From NCBI GenBank assembly GCA_946479505.1, contig CAMLGC010000011.1, positions 1 through 63,227 on the forward strand: 63,227 nt of DNA, given 5' to 3'. Origin of the DNA: an uncultured Sphingomonadaceae bacterium. Lineage in GTDB: Bacteria > Pseudomonadota > Alphaproteobacteria > Sphingomonadales > Sphingomonadaceae. The position numbers were made by a program, and so were the translations under genes. Each line of letters opens with the position of its first letter. Position 1 is the stretch's first letter. This document shows, one piece after another, positions 33,549 to 42,829 of the stretch. Under the pieces are notes generated by a model, which saw only the letters and a list, made by a program, of their open reading frames with translations, did not search any database and was not told the DNA's origin.

Positions 33549-33905
33549 CCGTACCCTTCCGGCACAGCGCTTGTCTTGGCCGCTGCTTGTTGCCATCATA
33601 CCCCATCGCGGCTGTCGATCTGGCGGCGGGCGCGTACGAATATTCGCCAGGCATCATGAACGCCGGTCCGTGACGGACGGGTGGCCAGACCGGGCAAAGG
33701 CATCGACATCGATGCTTGCGACGGCGGCGCAGCGCTGACGATCTAGCAGGCTGGATATCCGGCGTGCTGTCTGCTGCCGCACAGGATTGCCGTGTCGTCT
33801 CTATTCCATCCCATCGGAACGCCGCGTCCGCCGCGATCGGCATCTTCTGGCTGTCATAACAGCCCGACAGCACCTTTCGGGCCGGCCAGCGAAGCAGAGC
33901 AACGA
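33549..33905. other. 357-bp intergenic region before the lasso receptor operon
   Basis: No supported gene. It must hold the promoter of the ECF sigma factor operon. Frames within it are interrupted or improbable. Confidence 0.35.
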
Positions 33906-34406
33906 ATGGCAGCACGCGCGCGTCTCGCCGTTGTTTACGAGCAGGAGAGCGATAGTCTCCTGCGATATGTCGGCCGACGGGCGGGCAGAGAGATTGCGCC
34001 GGATCTGGTTCAGGAGGTTTTCGCGCGGGCGGCGGGGAGCAAGCAGCTCACCAGTCTCCTCAATCCGGCGGCGTTTTTGCGGCGTGTAGCCCGCAATCTG
34101 TTGATCGACAGGGCTCGGCGTCGCGAGAAGAACAATGTCGTCCTATTCCCGCTCGACGAAGCCAAGGATGCTGCGGTCGCGCCTGAGCAGGAGCTCGAGC
34201 TGGATGCACAGGACCTGCTGAAGGTCTATGAGGACGCGGTGGATGCGTTGCCGGAGAAGACCCGTCGGGTATTTCTGATGCACCGAGTGGACGAGTTCAG
34301 CTATCGCGAAATTCACGAACGGCTTGGAATCAGTGTCGCTACGGTCGAATATCACATGATGAAGGCACTGGCCCATATTGCCCGGACTGTGGACGCGGCG
34401 CGATGA
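33906..34406 (+). CDS. FecI-like ECF RNA polymerase sigma factor
   Basis: 166 residues from ATG 33906. Region 2 is VYEQESDSLLRYVGRRAGREIAPDLVQEVFARAAGS and LNPAAFLRRVARNLLIDRARRREK; region 4 is LPEKTRRVFLMHRVDEFSYREIHERLGISVATVEYHMMKALAHIA. It overlaps the FecR gene by four bases. With FecR and the TonB receptor it forms a trans-envelope signalling unit, here most likely sensing the lasso peptide or a related ligand and driving the receptor-isopeptidase genes downstream. Confidence 0.93.
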   Translation: MAARARLAVVYEQESDSLLRYVGRRAGREIAPDLVQEVFARAAGSKQLTSLLNPAAFLRRVARNLLIDRARRREKNNVVLFPLDEAKDAAVAPEQELELDAQDLLKVYEDAVDALPEKTRRVFLMHRVDEFSYREIHERLGISVATVEYHMMKALAHIARTVDAAR

Positions 34407-35407
34407 ATGACAACGACGGGACGTCGGCCGACCCGCAGACGAGCGCAGAGGATCAGGCGCTTTACTGGTTCATCAAGATGCGCGGCCCAGAAGCCAAACG
34501 ACTCCGTTCCGAGTTCGAAGTATGGCTGCACGAAGATGACGCGCATCGACATGCGTACGAGTGGGCTGCCGAGCACTTCGACGGCGCGGAGATGCTCAAA
34601 GAGTCTCGCCGCCACGGGGCAGCAGACAGCCGTTCAGGGGGACGATGGCTCTTCATCGGAACGATCGCTGCGGCCGCTGCCGCAGTGCTGTTTCTGGCGC
34701 TTGGTGCCCATGGTCCTGAACCTGGGGTGATGCCCGCCGATACGGATATCGCCGAGTCCGGCCAGACATTATCGGCGCCACATGGGCGGATTCAAACCTA
34801 CGATCTGTCCGATGGGTCGTCGGTGACATTGGACACCGGCACCAAGGTCGAGATCACGATGACCTCGAGCGAGCGCCATCTCACGCTGGCATCGGGCCGC
34901 GCGCGGATCCGCGTGGCGGAAGACCCGCGTCCGTTCAGGATCGAGGCCGGCAGCGGCATCGTGATGGCCGTCAACGCTGTCGTCGATGTCGGGATCGTCG
35001 ATGAGCAGCGCGTCGCCGTTACGCTCATCAGCGGCAAAGCGGAGATCCATCCTGCGCTGCAACCCGCCGTTCTCTTCGTGCCTCGCTCCATCACGCCGGG
35101 AGAGAGCTTCTTCTATCGAGCTTCGCAGTTCAAGGCCCTGCCGCCGCAGAGGGCGGAGGCAGCCGACACGTCAGACTGGCCGAACGGGTGGGTTGAGGCG
35201 CGGTCGATCCGTCTGGACGCGTTGATCGCGGAGGCCAATCGCTACGCCCCGCTGCCGATCGTGATGGATGATCCGACGGTCGGCGCGATCGAAGCGTCGG
35301 GGCGCTTCAACGTGAGCGACACGGACCATTTTGTCGAGCACCTCGCGGACGTCTTCGACCTTGAGGTCGAGCGCCGGCCTGACGGAATCCATCTCCGGCG
35401 CAAATGA
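34403..35407 (+). CDS. FecR-family anti-sigma regulator
   Basis: 334 residues from ATG 34403. The cytosolic FecR_N segment (DQALYWFIKMRGPEAKRLRSEFEVWLHEDDAHRHAYE) binds the sigma factor; one membrane helix follows (LFIGTIAAAAAAVLFLALG, about residues 82-100); the periplasmic part has the FecR core (TYDLSDGSSVTLDTGTKVEI, LTLASGRARIRVAEDPRPF) and a C-terminal STN-like domain (RLDALIAEANRYAPLPIVMDDP). It relays the receptor signal to the sigma factor. The gene is intact. Confidence 0.93.
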   Translation: MNDNDGTSADPQTSAEDQALYWFIKMRGPEAKRLRSEFEVWLHEDDAHRHAYEWAAEHFDGAEMLKESRRHGAADSRSGGRWLFIGTIAAAAAAVLFLALGAHGPEPGVMPADTDIAESGQTLSAPHGRIQTYDLSDGSSVTLDTGTKVEITMTSSERHLTLASGRARIRVAEDPRPFRIEAGSGIVMAVNAVVDVGIVDEQRVAVTLISGKAEIHPALQPAVLFVPRSITPGESFFYRASQFKALPPQRAEAADTSDWPNGWVEARSIRLDALIAEANRYAPLPIVMDDPTVGAIEASGRFNVSDTDHFVEHLADVFDLEVERRPDGIHLRRK

Positions 35408-35499
35408 TTCTTTCCTTCCACTAAGGTCGCAGCGAAAGCGGCGTCGATTCTCCCTCAAGAGCGTGCGGTCTGTTCCGCCGCGGTGATGAGGGGGAGAAG

Positions 35500-38100
35500 A
35501 TGGCGAAAACCACACGGATTGCGGGCGCACTACTTGTAGGCGCCGCTTTATGGATCGTGCCGGCTGCAGCTTCGGCACAGCAGCTCCAGATCTACTCCTT
35601 CGATATGTCGGCGCAGGATCTGGGTGACGCTCTTCGCGCTGTTGCGGCTCGCGCAGGCTGGGAGCTGTATGCGGCGGCAGAGGACGTCAACGGTGTTCAA
35701 GCTCCCCCGCTTAATGGAAATCTGACGGCGCGGCAGGCCATCGAGCAACTTCTGCGAGGAACAAATCTGACGGCGCGCTTTTCCGATGGCGCGGTAATCA
35801 TTCGAGTGCGATCGAAATTCGCGTCGGCGACCGAAGATCTGGCCGAGAGCGATGAGATTGTCGTCACGGGAACGCACATTCCTCGCAGCGAGCCGACCAG
35901 TCCGGTTATTTCGAGCACACGCGAAGAAATCCGGAAGAGCGGTCGCACTGATCTGGGCGAGTATATCCGAGATCTGCCACAGAATTTTGGTGGAGGTCAG
36001 AATCCCGGCATTGTCGGAGGCGGGGTTCAGGGAGGCAATGAAAACCTTGCTTCGACATCCGCACTCAATCTCCGTGGACTCGGTCCGGACGCGACGTTGA
36101 CGCTGATCAACGGCCATCGGGTGGCGTATGACCGCGCAATTCAGGGCGTCGATATCTCGGCCATTCCGTTAGCCGCGGTGGACCGGATCGAAATCATCGC
36201 GGACGGCTCGTCGGCGCTCTATGGCTCCGATGCCGTTGCCGGCGTAGCAAATGTGATCTTGCGCAGCGATTTCGACGGGCTTTGGACCTCTGCCCGTGTC
36301 GCCGGTGCCACCGATGGCGGTGATTTCCAGCAGCAATATGAGGTGGTCACAGGAAGCCGCTGGCGTGCTGGCGGATTCATGCTGGCTGCCGGATATGACA
36401 GCTCAAGCGAAGTGACGGCGCGGCAGCGATCCTTTACCCAGCGCATCAACGGCTCGACCACGCTGCTGCCCGCGCAAACGCAGTATACCGGCGTATTCAA
36501 CGGATTTCAGGAGTTCAGCGATGCGATCGAGCTGGACCTGGACGCGCAATATAGTCGGCGCGAAAGCCACTTCTCCAGCCCGCTGACGGTCACCTCCGAT
36601 GCTCGCACGAATGGAAACATCTATTCGCCCACGGTTGAAAGCTACTCCGCAACGCCATCGTTGATCGTTTCTCTTCCGAGCGATTGGAAACTCGATCTGA
36701 GCGGCACCTTTGGGCGAAGTTTGACGGAAGCTCCGGGCCAGAGCTTCAGCGGCGGCACGCTCGTGTCGAGTTCATATGTCTACTATGACAATCGGCTCCG
36801 TTCGATCGAGCTTCGAGGCGACGGGACGCTCTTTCGCCTCCCGGGTGGAGACGTCGGATTGGCGGTGGGAGCGGGTTACCGCGGTTTCTCGCTCGACGCC
36901 AAATCCCACATCGATGCCGGCCCTATCTCGATCAGCGTTCTCAACATTCACCACGAGGAGAATGTCGCATTTGCCTTCGGTGAGATTGCCGCTCCGCTCT
37001 TCGGAGCATCCAACCGCCGCTCCATGTTGGATTTTCTCCAGCTTTCCGCGGCAGTCCGCTACGAGCGTTACGCCAATCTGGCGAGCGTCGCATCGCCGAA
37101 GATCGGGATTGTCTATCGGCCTTTTGCATCCGTCACGATCAAGGGAAGCTGGGGAAAGTCGTTCAAGGCTCCCACCTTTTATCAGCGCTACAAGACCTAC
37201 CAGGCGCTGCTGATCAACGCCGCCGATTTTGGGGAAACCGGTTCGAATGCCGGTCGCGCCGTACTCTATCTGGCCGGTGGAAACCCGGATCTGATGCCTG
37301 AACGGGCATCGACGTGGAACGTAAGTTTGACCTACGCTCCCGCCACGATCCCATCGCTGCGGCTTGAAGCCAATTACTTCAACATCCGGTACCGCAATCG
37401 TGTCGTGAACCCGGTGACGTCGGTTCTGGGCCTCTTTGAAAATCCAATCTACTCGACCTTGGTCACCTACAGTCCGACCCCAGCACTTCTCGACGAATTG
37501 ATCGCGCCAGCGGCCGGTGCATTCGGCCTCCAGAATTTCACAGGCAAACCGTACGATCCGTCGACCGTGTACGCGGTGGTCGATGCGCGATCCCAAAACA
37601 CGGCCTATCAGGCGATCCAGGGTGTGGATCTGATTGGCAACTATCAATTTGATCTTGGGTCGGAGAGTCGGCTCAAGCTCTCGGCAACCGCGACCTACAT
37701 CGATAGCAAGCGAAGGCTCATTGCCGGCCAGGCGGCTTCGCCCGGCGCTGGCGTGCTCTTCATGCCGCCGAACTGGCGATCCCGAGGCGGCGCGGTTTTC
37801 GAGCAGGGCAATGTGTTTCTGTCCGGCTTCGTCAATTACGTCGGTGGCGTTCGTGATAATCGGATTGAGCCCGAGCTTAGGGTCGAACCCTTCGTTTCCG
37901 CTGATGTGGCCGCCAGAATATCGGGAACAGACACCTCCGGCGTTTTCAGCGGCGTCGATCTAACGATTGCCGTCTCCAACCTCTTCAACGAGAAACCTGC
38001 GATCATACGAACATCGTCGCTGATCGATCCGCCCTATGATTCGGCGAATTATTCAGCCCTAGGCCGGATCATCAGCATCACCCTCGCGAAGCGGTGGTAG
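35500..38100 (+). CDS. TonB-dependent receptor with STN signalling domain (lasso-peptide uptake)
   Basis: 866 residues from ATG 35500 behind GGGGGAGA. A signal peptide (ALLVGAALWIVPAAASA) is followed by an STN domain at about residues 27-105 (DMSAQDLGDALRAVAARAGWEL), the plug (EIVVTGTHIPRSE, LNLRGLGPDATLTLINGHR, DRIEIIADGSSALYGSDAVAGVANVIL) and a 22-strand barrel ending in aromatic RW. The STN domain fits control through FecR/FecI. Next to an isopeptidase and lasso genes it is the presumed importer of the lasso peptide. Confidence 0.93.
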   Translation: MAKTTRIAGALLVGAALWIVPAAASAQQLQIYSFDMSAQDLGDALRAVAARAGWELYAAAEDVNGVQAPPLNGNLTARQAIEQLLRGTNLTARFSDGAVIIRVRSKFASATEDLAESDEIVVTGTHIPRSEPTSPVISSTREEIRKSGRTDLGEYIRDLPQNFGGGQNPGIVGGGVQGGNENLASTSALNLRGLGPDATLTLINGHRVAYDRAIQGVDISAIPLAAVDRIEIIADGSSALYGSDAVAGVANVILRSDFDGLWTSARVAGATDGGDFQQQYEVVTGSRWRAGGFMLAAGYDSSSEVTARQRSFTQRINGSTTLLPAQTQYTGVFNGFQEFSDAIELDLDAQYSRRESHFSSPLTVTSDARTNGNIYSPTVESYSATPSLIVSLPSDWKLDLSGTFGRSLTEAPGQSFSGGTLVSSSYVYYDNRLRSIELRGDGTLFRLPGGDVGLAVGAGYRGFSLDAKSHIDAGPISISVLNIHHEENVAFAFGEIAAPLFGASNRRSMLDFLQLSAAVRYERYANLASVASPKIGIVYRPFASVTIKGSWGKSFKAPTFYQRYKTYQALLINAADFGETGSNAGRAVLYLAGGNPDLMPERASTWNVSLTYAPATIPSLRLEANYFNIRYRNRVVNPVTSVLGLFENPIYSTLVTYSPTPALLDELIAPAAGAFGLQNFTGKPYDPSTVYAVVDARSQNTAYQAIQGVDLIGNYQFDLGSESRLKLSATATYIDSKRRLIAGQAASPGAGVLFMPPNWRSRGGAVFEQGNVFLSGFVNYVGGVRDNRIEPELRVEPFVSADVAARISGTDTSGVFSGVDLTIAVSNLFNEKPAIIRTSSLIDPPYDSANYSALGRIISITLAKRW

Positions 38101-38104
38101 GGTC

Positions 38105-40210
38105 ATGCGCAGCGGCATCGCCAGCTTAGTAGCGGCTGCGCTGTTGGTCGGATACTCCACCGGGGCGAGCGCAGCCGACAGGTGTACGGAGCTGGATTGG
38201 ACGACATATCGCCCTCTGACTCATAACCGACCGCTCCAGCCGCGGGATCTCGTACGGCTGCGAGATGTCGGCCCGCTCGCCGACGATCTTCCGGCGCGAC
38301 ATGTATTTTCGCTGTCGCCCGACCGCCGGATGGTCGCATTCCACGTCCGTCGAGCTGATCCAGTGGCGAATCGCTACTGCCTCGGCATTGTTGTTATGCC
38401 GCTCCGCGCTGGTGCGCACCCCATTTTCGTAGATCGCGGGGGTGCGCTGATCCGCCGACCAATGGACGCCGGCGTGTTCCCCATGAGAATGACCGGCCTT
38501 CCAGCGATCATTACGCCTCACTGGTCGCCCGACGGCTCCTGGATTGCATTTTTAAAGAGAGTACGCGGCACCACGCAGATCTGGCGCGCGGATGCACAAG
38601 GGGGCGGAAGTGAGGCGCTCACCCATTTCGAACAAGACGTGCTCGATTTTCGCATTGCCGCGCCCACAACGATCATCGCCAAGGTTCGCTCAGGAGTCCG
38701 TGCCGCCAAGTCCGAGCTCGCTCGCGAAGCGCGGACCGGCTTTCATCTGGACGCCCGGTTTATGCCGATCGCCTCGAGTACCCCGACCATACGATTGTCA
38801 CCGCGCCAACAGTTTATGGCAATCGACGTCGTGTCAGGATATGTTCGGCCAGCAACGGTGTCGGAAATCGCCCTCTTCGATCCGTCTGTCGTTCCTTCAT
38901 CGCAGCAACGCCACTTCGCCGATAGCGAATCCGACTGCGCGGTGAAGGCAGAGGCGGCAGGGGCGGGTGTGCCGCCTCGCACTCGGCTCGTTTTGCGATG
39001 CCCTGGTGCCCGTCCGATCACCTGCGAAGATGAGGTCTGCACTGAAACCAGCGGTGCTCTCTGGTGGACTCGCTCAGGCGAGATTCGGTTTATGCGCCGG
39101 GAGGATTGGGCGCAAAGCCGAACCGCCGTTTATGAATGGGAACCCGCTGGCGGTGAAGTGCGAAAGCTGTACTCGACCTCCGCATTCCTCATCGACTGTC
39201 AGCCCCGCGACGATGACCAACTCATCTGCCTGCGGGAAACGTCGCTGCATCCACGTCACCTTGTGGCAATCGACCTGATCCAGGGAGTCGTTTCCACAAT
39301 TGCCGACTTCAACCCCGAGTTCGCCTCGCTCATGCTCGGCCCTGCCGACCGAATTGAGCTGAGGAGCGACGCCGGAATCGAGGCATTCGCCGATGTCGTT
39401 CTTCCGGTCGGATATCGACGGGGCCACCGATACCCACTCGTCGTCGTGCAATACCAATCGCGCGGATTCCTCAGAGGCGGCACCGGTGATGAGTTTCCGA
39501 TTCAGGCCTATGCCAACCTTGGGTTTGCCGTCCTGAGTATTCAGCGCCCCATGGCCGTAGGCGCGCTTTGGCGCCCCAATAATTATGTGGAGGTCGATCG
39601 GCGCAGTCTTCGGGATTTCGCCGACTGGCGCAGTGTTCTTTCGGTGATCGAGCAGGGTGTCAGCCTGCTAATTGATCGCGGAATAGCCGATCCGGATGCG
39701 ATCGGGATTACCGGGTTGAGCGGCGGATCTTCAATCGTGCAGTTCGCCGCGCTGAATAGTGATCTCTTCTCGGCGGCGATCGTTAGCGGATGTTGTTGGG
39801 AGCCGGGGCAGACGGCGATCCTTGGACCCGCTGCCGGTGATCTGTACGCGAGAATTGGGTGGCCGAGCGTGACCGAACGCGCCGAGTCGTTCTGGTCGCG
39901 GATTTCGCTGGCTCGCAATGCGAAGCGGGTCGCCTTTCCGATACTCTTCGATGCGGCTGATGATGAGTTTCGCGCCGCTCTGAAGAGCTACACGGCTCTT
40001 CGCGAGGCCGGAAAGGCTACAGATTTTTTCGTTTTCCCGAACGAGCACCACATCAAGTGGCAGCCCGCTCATAGGCTCGCCGCTTACGAGCGCAGCATCA
40101 ACTGGTTCCGGTATTGGCTGCGCGGGATATGGCCGTCAAACCCTGCGGAGCGGGCCGAGACGGAGCGCTGGGCGGCAATGGACCCCCACCCCCGGAAGGA
40201 GGGTCAGTGA
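38105..40210 (+). CDS. Lasso-peptide isopeptidase (S9 prolyl-oligopeptidase family, AtxE2-like)
   Basis: 701 residues from ATG 38105, four bases after the receptor stop. A signal peptide (LVAAALLVGYSTGASA) and a beta-propeller domain precede an alpha/beta hydrolase: Ser539 in GLSGGSS, Asp616 or a near acidic residue in FDAADDEF, and His648 in NEHHIKWQ form the likely triad. AtxE-type enzymes open the isopeptide ring of a lasso peptide after import. It is convergent with the cyclase gene and overlaps it by 7 bases. That arrangement is the known type of sphingomonad and Caulobacter lasso clusters. Confidence 0.92.
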   Translation: MRSGIASLVAAALLVGYSTGASAADRCTELDWTTYRPLTHNRPLQPRDLVRLRDVGPLADDLPARHVFSLSPDRRMVAFHVRRADPVANRYCLGIVVMPLRAGAHPIFVDRGGALIRRPMDAGVFPMRMTGLPAIITPHWSPDGSWIAFLKRVRGTTQIWRADAQGGGSEALTHFEQDVLDFRIAAPTTIIAKVRSGVRAAKSELAREARTGFHLDARFMPIASSTPTIRLSPRQQFMAIDVVSGYVRPATVSEIALFDPSVVPSSQQRHFADSESDCAVKAEAAGAGVPPRTRLVLRCPGARPITCEDEVCTETSGALWWTRSGEIRFMRREDWAQSRTAVYEWEPAGGEVRKLYSTSAFLIDCQPRDDDQLICLRETSLHPRHLVAIDLIQGVVSTIADFNPEFASLMLGPADRIELRSDAGIEAFADVVLPVGYRRGHRYPLVVVQYQSRGFLRGGTGDEFPIQAYANLGFAVLSIQRPMAVGALWRPNNYVEVDRRSLRDFADWRSVLSVIEQGVSLLIDRGIADPDAIGITGLSGGSSIVQFAALNSDLFSAAIVSGCCWEPGQTAILGPAAGDLYARIGWPSVTERAESFWSRISLARNAKRVAFPILFDAADDEFRAALKSYTALREAGKATDFFVFPNEHHIKWQPAHRLAAYERSINWFRYWLRGIWPSNPAERAETERWAAMDPHPRKEGQ

Positions 40211-41949
40211 AAAATCTGCCGGACATCTCCGGAACTCCACGCGTGGGTCCATGCCTCCGCATCAAGCAATAACAGGATGCGGACGTAATCCTCTCCTCGC
40301 GAAAGAGCTTGCTCCGCGAGAGCTAAATCCAGTGCCTTTCTGTCGACGATACGCTGCGTCGCGAGCATTCCGTCCAACAGGCGTTCGCGAATAGAACCGA
40401 GATGCGTTCGGATGACTTCGAGCGCGAATCCATCGGGTCCGCCCTTGGTTCGTCTGGCGAGCACTTCGGCCGGAAGGTCCTCGGCAAAGGCACGCCGGGC
40501 GTAAGCGCGATCGATACCGCCTTCGCATGAAGTCCAACTCGGCACCGACAAGCACTCTTCAATAATGGGCTGCGAGAGCAGGGGATGTACCGTGGCGAAT
40601 GAAAGTCGCCTGTCATGACTCTCGAGATATTGGTGCGAGCGCACGAGCATCGCGACGTGTGCCGCCTTGCCGGGCAGACAATCGGGCGGTCCCTCAAGCC
40701 ATGGATGGGAAAGTGTCTCGCTGTCGAGGGCGTCCACCACGTCGGCCGTGAGGAAGCGCCGATCCGCCCGCCACCGATACTTGATGCCGCTGGCGCGTGG
40801 CACTCGCGTGGCCTCCCTGATAGCGGTCCAGACGCTGGCACCCGTAAGCCGCGTAATGTCCATGAGGGTTGACCAGAGATCGCGGCTGAGCCCCTGCGCC
40901 AGAAATCGATCCACGAGCGGGCGCGCCGACTTGCTATAGTGGAAAACATTGTCTCCGCCGACGCCGGTGAAGAAGGCAGTCGAACCACATTGCTCGGCAA
41001 CCTCGATCAGTGCCGCGTCGTAGGCCTGCAACTGTGCGCGACCGCCGGGTCGTGGGCAATGTATCATGCTCGAGCGGCGAATATCCACCGCCTCGATAAG
41101 GTATGTTTTCTCGAAAAGCGGGATATCAAGCGCTTGGCAGAGCACGTGCGCATAGGCGCTCTCATCACCGAAGGGGTCCTGTGTCGAAATCGTCAGTCCC
41201 TGAAGTGGCCCGGCGCCCACAAGGCCGTTCGCCACAATCGAGGAATCCAGCCCCCCTGAAACTCCCACCAAAATGGAATCGAATTGTGATCCCCACTGAT
41301 GAATACAGTCAAGGACCGTCGACCGCACCTTATGCGCATCACGAGCCCGCGGGGTAACGTGATCCCACGGAGTCCAACAAGCTCGGGTTTGCGCGCGTCC
41401 ATTGGCGATCTTAAGCGCCGCGCCCGGAAGCAACTGCTTTACGCCAGTGACCGCGGTTCGCTCTTCCGGCAAGTCGTTAGCGTAGAGGGCATGAGCAAGG
41501 CCGTCCCAATCGATCGAAGGGCTGCTTATCCCGGTTTCGATGAAAAGCGGCGCGTCGGATGCGAAGAACCACGCTCCCTCCCGCTCAACGTAATAGCAGG
41601 GCAACATGCCCGATGGATCCCGCATCACCTCCCTGCGACCGCTGCGGACGCACAACGCGATGTAGCCGCCCCAGTAGGAGCGCAGGACTTCATCTATATC
41701 CCTTGCGTTTTCTAAAATTTTGCCCTTTGAAGTGGTGAAATTTTCTCCCGAATGCCGCTCAAATATTTGACCAATGACGATCCCGCGAGAATTTGGAAGC
41801 TTTGCCCAACAGTCCGTTTCGCTTGTAAAGAGCTCGACCTCTGGATCAGAGTGCAGCTTACAAAGTCGATGTTTCAACGCTGCTCGTTCGATATCTCTCG
41901 GACAATGACAACCGGGCTCCGAAATCACCATAAGAAAGCGAAAGCCCAT
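40204..41949 (-). CDS. Lasso-peptide cyclase (C protein, asparagine synthetase homologue)
   Basis: 581 residues from ATG 41949, overlapping the B gene stop by one base. The N-terminal part resembles the glutaminase fold without its Cys nucleophile (RDIDEVLRSYWGGYIALCVR); the C-terminal synthetase domain carries the ATP-binding PP-loop GVSGGLDSS at about residues 227-235 and GVGGDNVF. It adenylates the Asp or Glu side chain of the core peptide and closes the macrolactam ring. It is the last gene of the A-B-C operon. No ABC transporter gene (D) follows, as usual for isopeptidase-type clusters. Confidence 0.93.
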   Translation of the reverse strand: MGFRFLMVISEPGCHCPRDIERAALKHRLCKLHSDPEVELFTSETDCWAKLPNSRGIVIGQIFERHSGENFTTSKGKILENARDIDEVLRSYWGGYIALCVRSGRREVMRDPSGMLPCYYVEREGAWFFASDAPLFIETGISSPSIDWDGLAHALYANDLPEERTAVTGVKQLLPGAALKIANGRAQTRACWTPWDHVTPRARDAHKVRSTVLDCIHQWGSQFDSILVGVSGGLDSSIVANGLVGAGPLQGLTISTQDPFGDESAYAHVLCQALDIPLFEKTYLIEAVDIRRSSMIHCPRPGGRAQLQAYDAALIEVAEQCGSTAFFTGVGGDNVFHYSKSARPLVDRFLAQGLSRDLWSTLMDITRLTGASVWTAIREATRVPRASGIKYRWRADRRFLTADVVDALDSETLSHPWLEGPPDCLPGKAAHVAMLVRSHQYLESHDRRLSFATVHPLLSQPIIEECLSVPSWTSCEGGIDRAYARRAFAEDLPAEVLARRTKGGPDGFALEVIRTHLGSIRERLLDGMLATQRIVDRKALDLALAEQALSRGEDYVRILLLLDAEAWTHAWSSGDVRQIFH

Positions 41950-42560
41950 TAGAGAACGAGAATCGGCGTGAAGATCCGGACGCGGTCCAGCGTATCATTT
42001 TCAACACGTGAACCAGTCTGAACCCAACAATGCGCAACAAACGGGTCGAGCTTGACACCCAGAACCAACGACGGAGAATGTCCAAGCCGAAAGGCCAACA
42101 TGCGGAAGGCCAGCGAACGGGCTAAACATTGGTCAGTGTCGCCGAACCAGACGGCGATTTTCAAAAACGCGCCATAAAGTCGCGCAAGATCCTCTTCGCA
42201 TTTCCGATTGCGACTGCTCGGCTGACGAGAACGTTCGTGAGAAATCACTTTGCTGAAATCGCAGCGCCTCAGACGCATCCGCGCGAGCCACTGCGCACCG
42301 ACGGCACGGGCAATCGGAACATCAGCTTTTTTCGGCGCCAATTCATCCATCGCCGTTGGAATGTCAGCAGTCCGCGCTGCTCCACGACAACTGAAGATCC
42401 CGGCGCCAGCATGGTCGTTGGCATTTTCCGTCGCCGAACTCAGAAAGGCGTCGTTGAGCTTGGGCGGTAAGCAGAAGTATCGATCGGCCTCGATGTCGAG
42501 AAACACGACCCGTTCGCCGCAAACGCAATAGGTCAAATCGGGACGGGAGCCGAGATGCAT
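41949..42560 (-). CDS. Lasso-peptide B protein (RRE plus B2 leader peptidase)
   Basis: 203 residues from ATG 42560. The first part (YCVCGERVVFLDIEADRYFCLPPKLNDAFL, to about residue 45) resembles the RRE (B1) domain that binds the leader; the rest is the transglutaminase-like B2 domain with Cys145 (DTDQCLARSL), His177 (FVAHCWVQ) and downstream Asp residues (189 and 192). It cuts the leader off the precursor. The central region is variable. The fused B1-B2 form is typical of proteobacterial lasso clusters. A strong hairpin separates it from the precursor gene. Confidence 0.88.
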   Translation of the reverse strand: MHLGSRPDLTYCVCGERVVFLDIEADRYFCLPPKLNDAFLSSATENANDHAGAGIFSCRGAARTADIPTAMDELAPKKADVPIARAVGAQWLARMRLRRCDFSKVISHERSRQPSSRNRKCEEDLARLYGAFLKIAVWFGDTDQCLARSLAFRMLAFRLGHSPSLVLGVKLDPFVAHCWVQTGSRVENDTLDRVRIFTPILVL

Positions 42561-42580
42561 GACAAGCGTCTGCGACGGAC

Positions 42581-42608
42581 TGGCGCGCGCGAATTACGGC
42601 GCGCGCCA
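42581..42608 (-). promoter_or_regulatory. GC hairpin between lasso precursor and B gene
   Basis: TGGCGCGCGC (42581-42590) and GCGCGCGCCA (42599-42608) pair perfectly around an 8-nt loop, 8 bases beyond the precursor stop. Likely attenuates or stabilises the transcript so the precursor is made in excess over B and C. Confidence 0.6.
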
Positions 42609-42615
42609 GACCTCG

Positions 42616-42753
42616 TCAGTCGTCGGAGATTCCGGCAAGCGGTTGCAGCGTGGCGATGCTGTCCAGGACCTGGAATCCTCCGCCCTTGGTTTCGGCACTG
42701 GCAGCGCCGAGATCGATAACGCATTCATCGTGTGCTTCGTAGCGCTCGGACAT
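42616..42753 (-). CDS. Lasso-peptide precursor (A)
   Basis: 45 residues from ATG 42753 behind AAAGGAGATCATC, ending TGA 42618-42616; too short for most gene callers. The 23-residue leader (MSERYEAHDE..., ending ASAETK) has Thr at -2, required by lasso proteases. The core starts GGGFQVLD and ends PLAGISDD: Gly1 can bond to Asp8 to make an 8-residue ring, leaving a 14-residue tail. The C-terminal AGISDD resembles that of known sphingomonad lasso peptides (sphingonodin, syanodin), from memory. Core identity is predicted, not observed. Confidence 0.85.
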   Translation of the reverse strand: MSERYEAHDECVIDLGAASAETKGGGFQVLDSIATLQPLAGISDD

Positions 42754-42829
42754 GATGATCTCCTTTCAGATGCAACGCGACTCATCTGTCGCATTGAAAG
42801 ACTAAGCCCGGCCCGAGGCGCGATCTATT

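Noticed and set aside
40204..41949. The asparagine synthetase homologue as a housekeeping asparagine synthase
   Set aside because: It lacks the N-terminal Cys nucleophile and is in an operon with lasso precursor and B genes, so a lasso cyclase is the better call.
42594..42794. Two longer open frames overlapping the lasso precursor in other frames
   Set aside because: They lack ribosome sites and leader/core features; the 45-codon frame with AAAGGAG and the AETK-GGG junction explains the locus.
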